A stretch of DNA of 64,000 nucleotides from Conexibacter sp. DBS9H8 (GTDB taxonomy: Bacteria; Actinomycetota; Thermoleophilia; Solirubrobacterales; Solirubrobacteraceae). The notes below the pieces were generated by a model. That model was not told the DNA's origin. It worked only from the letters and a program-made list of their open reading frames with translations, and ran no database searches. Positions within the stretch are counted from its first letter, which is position 1. Every line of letters starts with the position of its first letter. This document shows, one piece after another, positions 59,801 through 64,000 of this stretch. The position numbers and the translations under genes are program-made. The stretch is taken from NCBI RefSeq assembly GCF_023330685.1, contig NZ_CP097128.1:434001-498000 (forward strand), read 5' to 3'.

Positions 59801-61495
59801 ATGCGATTCGAGAGCGCATCGGCCAACCGCGACAACACTCAGACTGCGAGCCCCGCCGTGGCTGCGCAGCTGTCAACGAAGGTCGTTCGGGCAGGCACGG
59901 CTACTCCGGGCGAGTCCCGCGACGCTGAGGAGCGGCTCGCGGCGCGGCTGGCCTTGCCCGAAGGGGCGGGCGCGCCGCGTGAGCCCGACGACGCGGCAGA
60001 GGTCCGCGAGGTCGAGGCAGTGATCCTCGGCGGCGGGATATGCGGGGTTGGTGCCGCGGTCGCGCTCAAGCGCGAGGGCGTCGACGACTTCCTCGTCCTC
60101 GAGCGCGCCGAGCACCTCGGCGGCTGCTGGCACCACAACACCTATCCCGGGTGCGCGGTCGACATCCCTTCGCACCTCTACTCGTTCTCGTTCGCACTCA
60201 ACCCGGATTGGTCGCGCATCTTCGCCGAGCAGCCGGAACTCGAACGGTACGTAAACCGGATCGCGGATGACTTCGACATCCGCTCGCACGTGCGCTTTGG
60301 CACTGAGGTGCTCGACGCTCGCTGGGAGGAGCGCGATCAGCACTGGGAGTTGCAGACCAACCGCGGCCGCCTGATCTCGCGGGTGTTCATCGTTGCCGCC
60401 GGCCCGCTGCACGAGCCGGTGATCCCCGACCTACCGGGTCTGTCGACCTTCCGCGGCGAGATGTTCCACTCCTCGAACTGGCCTGCGGACTTCGAGCTGT
60501 CGGGGCGGCGCGTGGCCGTGATCGGTACCGGAGCCTCGGCGATTCAGTTCGTCCCCGCGATTCAGCCGGAGGTCGCGAAGCTGACGATCTTTCAGCGCAC
60601 TCCTCCATGGGTGATGCCGAGGCTGGACTGGCGCACGACGCGCCTCGAGCGTTGGGCACTGCGCCAGATGCCGTTCCTCATGCACGTCGAGCGGTGGGCG
60701 CAGTGGGCGCCACTTGACTTACTGGTCGGGGTCGTCGTCCGACATCCCCGCCTCGCACGCCTCGCCCACCCGGTCGGTCGCTGGCACATCCGTCGCGCGA
60801 TCAAGGATCCGATCTTGCGGCACAAGGTCACCCCGAACTACGTGATGGGATGCAAGCGGACGTTGTTAGCCAACAGCTACTACCCCGCGCTTGCGAGCCC
60901 CAACGTCGAGGTGATCACATCCCCGGCCGCCGAGGTCCGCGAGAACTCAATCGTTGCCGCCGACGGCGGCGAGCACGAGGTCGACACAATCATCTTTGGG
61001 ACCGGCTTCCACGTGCTCACCGATCACCCGGTCGCCGCGCGGATCCGAGGCCGCCGCGGTGAGACGCTGGCCGAGTACTGGCATGGCAGCCCGCGCGGCT
61101 ACTTGGGGACGGTGATCTCAGGCTTTCCGAACATGTTCATGATGTTCGGACCCAACATCGGCACTGCCTCAGGCTTCGTGATGGCCGAGGCCCAGCTCGA
61201 CTACATCACCGGCGCGCTGCGGGCAATGCGCGAGCGAGACCTGGCGAGCATCGACGTGACCGAACAGGGCCAGCGAGACTTCACAGCGGAGGTGGATGAG
61301 GCGCTGCAGCACTCAGTCTTCCTCGCTGGTGGCTGCACGAGCTACTACATCGACCATGCAGGACGTGTTGCTCTCGCGTGGCCGTGGACCATGCGAGCAA
61401 TGCGTCGGCGGCTCGCGTGCTTCAGCCTTGAGCCCTACAACGTGCGTGTGCGTGGACACGCCCCGACGGCAGAGCCTGCCGAAACATTTGTCTGA
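59801..61495 (+). CDS. Baeyer-Villiger-type flavin monooxygenase
   Basis: A 564-residue FAD/NADPH monooxygenase. FAD-binding VILGGGICGVGAAVALK, the class signature GGCWHHNTYPG, the BVMO fingerprint FRGEMFHSSNWP (FxGxxxHxxxWP), and second Rossmann motif VAVIGTGASAIQF, then FQRTPPWVMPR. It should insert oxygen next to a ketone to form an ester or lactone. About 70 extra N-terminal residues precede the fold. ATG 59801 has the Shine-Dalgarno AGAGGGAGG. Divergent from the P450-SDR pair. Confidence 0.9.
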   Translation: MRFESASANRDNTQTASPAVAAQLSTKVVRAGTATPGESRDAEERLAARLALPEGAGAPREPDDAAEVREVEAVILGGGICGVGAAVALKREGVDDFLVLERAEHLGGCWHHNTYPGCAVDIPSHLYSFSFALNPDWSRIFAEQPELERYVNRIADDFDIRSHVRFGTEVLDARWEERDQHWELQTNRGRLISRVFIVAAGPLHEPVIPDLPGLSTFRGEMFHSSNWPADFELSGRRVAVIGTGASAIQFVPAIQPEVAKLTIFQRTPPWVMPRLDWRTTRLERWALRQMPFLMHVERWAQWAPLDLLVGVVVRHPRLARLAHPVGRWHIRRAIKDPILRHKVTPNYVMGCKRTLLANSYYPALASPNVEVITSPAAEVRENSIVAADGGEHEVDTIIFGTGFHVLTDHPVAARIRGRRGETLAEYWHGSPRGYLGTVISGFPNMFMMFGPNIGTASGFVMAEAQLDYITGALRAMRERDLASIDVTEQGQRDFTAEVDEALQHSVFLAGGCTSYYIDHAGRVALAWPWTMRAMRRRLACFSLEPYNVRVRGHAPTAEPAETFV

Positions 61496-61546
61496 GCTGG
61501 AGCATGACGCATGCGGACAGGTAGGGGTCCGGACCGCGACATAAAT

Positions 61547-61563
61547 GCACCGTCTGGTACGTT
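61547..61563 (+). promoter_or_regulatory. Operator GCACC-N4-GGTAC over leaderless -10, LLM gene
   Basis: GCACC-GTCT-GGTAC (61547-61560) overlaps TACGTT (61558-61563), seven bases before the GTG at 61571. It is the fourth occurrence of the operator seen at 30931, 35687 and 39584, linking this gene to the cyclase and MMPL promoters. Confidence 0.6.
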
Positions 61564-61570
61564 TCGGGAT

Positions 61571-62587
61571 GTGAACGGCGACGCCCTTTCTCTCGTGGTG
61601 ACGGGTGGGACCGGCCTGGCCGACATTGCCGAGTCCGCCCGTCTGGCCGAGCGGGCCGGGTTCGCGTCGGCGTGGGCGACGGAGTTCTACGACCGGTCGG
61701 CGACGGTCTCGCTCGCGGCGATGGCCGCGGCGACCTCTTCCTTGACGCTGGGGAGCGCGATCGCGTACGCGTTTGGGCGCACGCCGCTGGTGTGGGCCGC
61801 CGAGGCGCGGGATCTTGACGAGCTCACGGGCGGGCGGTTGATCATCGGGCTTGGCACGGGGACGCGGCGGATGCAGCGTGATTGGCACGGATTGGACGGC
61901 GAGCATCCGGCCAGTCGGGTGGAGGAGCTCGTGCCACTGATTCGGCGGCTTTTACGGTTGCACGAGGGGCCGGTGAGTCATGAGGGGCGCTTCTACCGGG
62001 TCGACGTGCGTCCGACGGCGCCGGTCGGCCCGCCGCCGCGGATCGATCTGCCGATTTATCTCGCGGGTGTCAACCCGCGGATGGTGCAGGCGGCGGGCAC
62101 GGTCGGGGACGGGTTGATCGGCCATCCGCTGTTCACGCCGGAGTACGTCCGTGACGTGGTACGTCCGGCCTTGGAGCGTGGTGCCCAGATCGCGCGGCGC
62201 GACGCCCCGGTCCCGATCGCCGGTTACATCACGTGCAGCGTCGCCGAGGATCGCGATGCGGCGCGTCAGGCCGCACGCGCGGTCGTGGCGTTCAACAGCA
62301 CGGTGAAGACCTACCGGATCGTTCACCGCCATCACGGATTCGAGTCCGAAGCGGAGCGGATCCGCGAGCGCTGGCTCGCTGGTGATTTCGGCGCCGCGGT
62401 CGAGGCGGTGAGCGACGAGATGCTCGACACGATCGCGTTGGCCGGGACCGCGGAGGAGGTGCGCGCGCGCTTTCAGGAGCGGTGGGCCGGCGTGTATGAG
62501 CGGCCGTTGCTGTGGCCGCCCGCGTTTTTGGGGATCGACGGCGTGCGGGCCGTGATCCGCGCGTTCGAGCGCTCGGGCCAGCGATGA
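61571..62587 (+). CDS. LLM-class (F420-dependent type) oxidoreductase
   Basis: A 338-residue luciferase-like TIM-barrel enzyme: ESARLAERAGFASAWATEFY, LTLGSAIAYAFGRTPLVWAA, ELTGGRLIIGLGTGTRRMQR and LPIYLAGVNPRMVQAAGTVG, DGLIGHPLFTPEYV. In Actinomycetota such enzymes mostly use coenzyme F420, some FMN. GTG 61571 fits the leaderless promoter. Its end overlaps the thioesterase start. It may oxidise or reduce an intermediate of the neighbouring pathway. Confidence 0.82.
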   Translation: MNGDALSLVVTGGTGLADIAESARLAERAGFASAWATEFYDRSATVSLAAMAAATSSLTLGSAIAYAFGRTPLVWAAEARDLDELTGGRLIIGLGTGTRRMQRDWHGLDGEHPASRVEELVPLIRRLLRLHEGPVSHEGRFYRVDVRPTAPVGPPPRIDLPIYLAGVNPRMVQAAGTVGDGLIGHPLFTPEYVRDVVRPALERGAQIARRDAPVPIAGYITCSVAEDRDAARQAARAVVAFNSTVKTYRIVHRHHGFESEAERIRERWLAGDFGAAVEAVSDEMLDTIALAGTAEEVRARFQERWAGVYERPLLWPPAFLGIDGVRAVIRAFERSGQR

Positions 62588-63027
62588 GCGCCACCGAGTT
62601 CGGGGAGCGCTATGACGAGCGGATCGCAGCGCAGATGCTTCAGTTTGGGAGCACCCTCGGAGGGCTGCCCGCGTATCTCGGGATCGAGCTGGTCCGAATC
62701 GAGCCCGGAAGGCTGTGGGCGCGAGCGAACCTCGAACCGGAGTTGATCACGCCCTCGGGGAACGTGCATGGAGGCGCGCTTGCGGCGATCCTCGATCACG
62801 TCACCGGAGCGGTCGTGTATCCGCTGATGGCGCCCGGCTGCTGGGGAGCGACTACCGAGCTGAAGCTCAACTACGTCACGGCCGTCCAGGCCGGCGCAGT
62901 CGAGGCGCACGCGAGCGTGCTGGCGATGACCAAGCGCAGCGCCGTGGTGCGCGGCGAGCTCCACAGCGCTGAGCGGCTGGTGTGCGCGGCGCAGGGCACG
63001 ATCACGATCGTGACGCCGCGCGCGTGA
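62584..63027 (+). CDS. PaaI-type hotdog thioesterase
   Basis: A 147-residue hotdog protein: LGIELVRIEPGRLWARANLE, the catalytic-loop motif NVHGGALAAILDHVTGAVVY (HGG), and ATTELKLNYVTAVQAGAVEA, then AQGTITIVTP. It should hydrolyse an acyl-CoA thioester. ATG 62584 overlaps the stop of the LLM oxidoreductase, forming a two-gene operon. This fits a pathway working on CoA-linked acyl intermediates. Confidence 0.82.
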   Translation: MSATEFGERYDERIAAQMLQFGSTLGGLPAYLGIELVRIEPGRLWARANLEPELITPSGNVHGGALAAILDHVTGAVVYPLMAPGCWGATTELKLNYVTAVQAGAVEAHASVLAMTKRSAVVRGELHSAERLVCAAQGTITIVTPRA

Positions 63028-63039
63028 CGCGGCGGCAAT

Positions 63040-63357
63040 GACGTTGTCGAGTTCCAGGTCGCGCCGCCTGCGGCTCCGGCACCGGTGGCGAGAGCGCTGC
63101 GGCCGAGGTCTCCGGGAGTCGCGGGCCTGCGCCGCGACTCCCCGGCGACGCCTCGCGGGATCCGCAGCCGGCAGCGTTTCCTCGGTCGACGCGTGCGGCC
63201 GCCGGCGACGCGTCCCCTTTCCCGAGCGTCGCGCTTGCTGGGTGATCTCGTGTAGCTGCCAGTGGGCGTCCCGGAGGTCGTCGGTGTGCTTGAGCGGCCG
63301 CCCAAGCGGCGTCACGTGCCCGCTTGGCCGCGCTGCCTCCTGCTGTCTGGCCGTTGT
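63040..63357 (-). pseudogene. Remnant of ICE methylase/helicase 3' end
   Basis: On the minus strand this matches the end of the large gene at 29.47-29.80 kb: TARQQEA, then RPLKHTDDLRDAHWQLHEIT (there RPFKHTDDLQDARRQLHEIT), and in another frame LSPPVPEPQAARPGT (there LSPPVPDPQAARHLD). The similarity extends at DNA level for roughly 300 bases with small indels. It is a piece of a second, related ICE, joined to the truncated P450. Confidence 0.7.
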
Positions 63358-63734
63358 CCGATGTCGGTGTAGGCCAGCATGCGCTGGCCATGGAAGTGCG
63401 GCAGCAGCAGCTTGCGGTGCCGTAGGTGCTCGGGCTGATCGAGCACGAGCAGGGAATTTGGGCCGGCGATCGGGACCAGCGGTCGTTTGGCGATCTCTCC
63501 CAGGCGCACGTCGTTCGGGCTTGCTTTGAACAGCTGCTCGACATGTCTCGGGTTCGATACGACGACGTTCGTGCCGGTGCCGAAGCCCCGGATGCGCGCA
63601 CGGAAGATGTCTCCGTAGCGACGCCAGTTGCGCTCCAGAAACAGATCTGGGCGCGTGAGGAACTGCACTGTCTGCACCCACGACGGTGCTCGAACCTCGG
63701 GGAGGCATGACTGGTCGCTGGCTGATGACGACAT
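63312..63734 (-). pseudogene. Cytochrome P450, truncated after ~125 residues
   Basis: MSSSASDQSCLPEVRAPSWV and on to HFHGQRMLAYTDIG closely follow the intact P450 at 58322-59704, then change at about 63357 to QRPDSRRQRGQAGT and stop. I-helix, ExxR and heme regions are absent, so it is non-functional. The break coincides with the start of the helicase remnant. It sits seven bases after an MFS gene on the same strand. Confidence 0.85.
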
Positions 63735-63741
63735 CGCCGGC

Positions 63742-64000
63742 CTAGTCTCCGGGGGAGCGTCGTACGAGCGTGCCGGCAGCGAGCGCCCCGAGAAAGGCGA
63801 TCGCCGCGCCGGCTACGAACACGCGACCAAGTCCGGTCGTGAATACCTTCTGCAGGCCCGGGAGGGGGTGGCTTCCGATGAGGGGAACGCGCGTGGCGTG
63901 GCCGGCTCGGTCGAGGGCCGTGTTGAACACCGCGCCGAGGGCGGCGACGCCGGAAGCGACGCCGACCTGGCGGAAGGTGGAGTTCATGCCCACTGCGGTC
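63742..64000 (-). CDS. MFS transporter C-terminus, cut by window end
   Basis: The frame is open to the window edge. MNSTFRQVGVASGVAALGAV, then a last helix (VFVAGAAIAFLGALAAGTLV) and the tail RRSPGD match the end of DHA2-type exporters, where NSTFRQVG-like helix-13 sequence is typical. The ATG at 63993 is internal to the family, so the true start is outside. It is followed directly by the truncated P450. Confidence 0.75.
   Translation of the reverse strand, partial: TAVGMNSTFRQVGVASGVAALGAVFNTALDRAGHATRVPLIGSHPLPGLQKVFTTGLGRVFVAGAAIAFLGALAAGTLVRRSPGD

Noticed and set aside
62473..63708. 411-codon minus-strand open frame across the LLM end, thioesterase and P450 fragment
   Set aside because: It is antisense to two well-supported genes, has Arg/Pro-rich shadow composition, and only by chance passes through the helicase remnant.

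Overview
The window is a uniformly GC-rich stretch with many GTG starts, start codons that overlap the previous stop (ATGA/GTGA) and TAnnnT -10 elements placed directly before start codons (leaderless style). With a six-member mce operon, TetR and MFS pairs, an F420-type LLM oxidoreductase and an actinobacterial-type integrative conjugative element (ICE), it points to Actinomycetota, perhaps the Thermoleophilia/Solirubrobacterales. The phylum is well supported; the order is inference.

Layout. (1) 1-8.35 kb is an accessory zone: a regulator cut by the window edge, a truncated ABC ATPase, an MFS fragment fused to a RelE-type toxin tail, and a dense set of toxin-antitoxin modules (AbrB/PIN, RHH/frameshifted toxin, MNT/HEPN, Phd/PIN). 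It also holds a DUF6431-like protein, a tyrosine recombinase with an in-frame stop, and a SAM methyltransferase. (2) 8.35-29.8 kb is an ICE. It begins at the 3' half of a tRNA-Ile(GAU) gene (attachment site), with integrase and excisionase-like genes next to it. A tightly overlapping transfer operon follows: pilin-like protein, VirB6-like protein, SCO6880-like protein, VirB4-like and VirD4/TraG ATPases, DUF4913 protein, a cell-wall hydrolase with two catalytic domains, a tandem-domain VirB8/TcpC-like protein, SSB, primase, an orphan response regulator, and a large methylase/helicase broken by frameshifts. No relaxase and no matching second att site are visible.

(3) 30-43.9 kb carries regulators and transporters: a membrane HAMP-adenylate/guanylate cyclase with a TetR gene, two MFS pumps with TetR partners, a UspA protein, a large MMPL/RND transporter and a metallo-beta-lactamase-fold enzyme. 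A 147-bp direct duplication (35594-35740 and 39491-39637) carries a TetR 3' end plus an operator-promoter and brackets a 3.9-kb insert. The operator GCACC-N4-GGTRC, overlapping a -10 element, recurs at four promoters in the window.

(4) 44.5-63 kb has a complete mce operon (YrbE-A, YrbE-B and six Mce proteins). After it come an alpha/beta hydrolase, a TetR, an SDR, a cytochrome P450, a Baeyer-Villiger-type flavin monooxygenase, an LLM-class oxidoreductase and a hotdog thioesterase. Read as a pathway this suggests lipid or terpenoid/steroid-like uptake, then hydroxylation, alcohol-to-ketone oxidation, oxygen insertion to an ester or lactone, and hydrolysis. (5) 63-64 kb contains a truncated second P450 joined to a remnant of the ICE helicase 3' end, plus the C-terminus of an MFS transporter running off the window.
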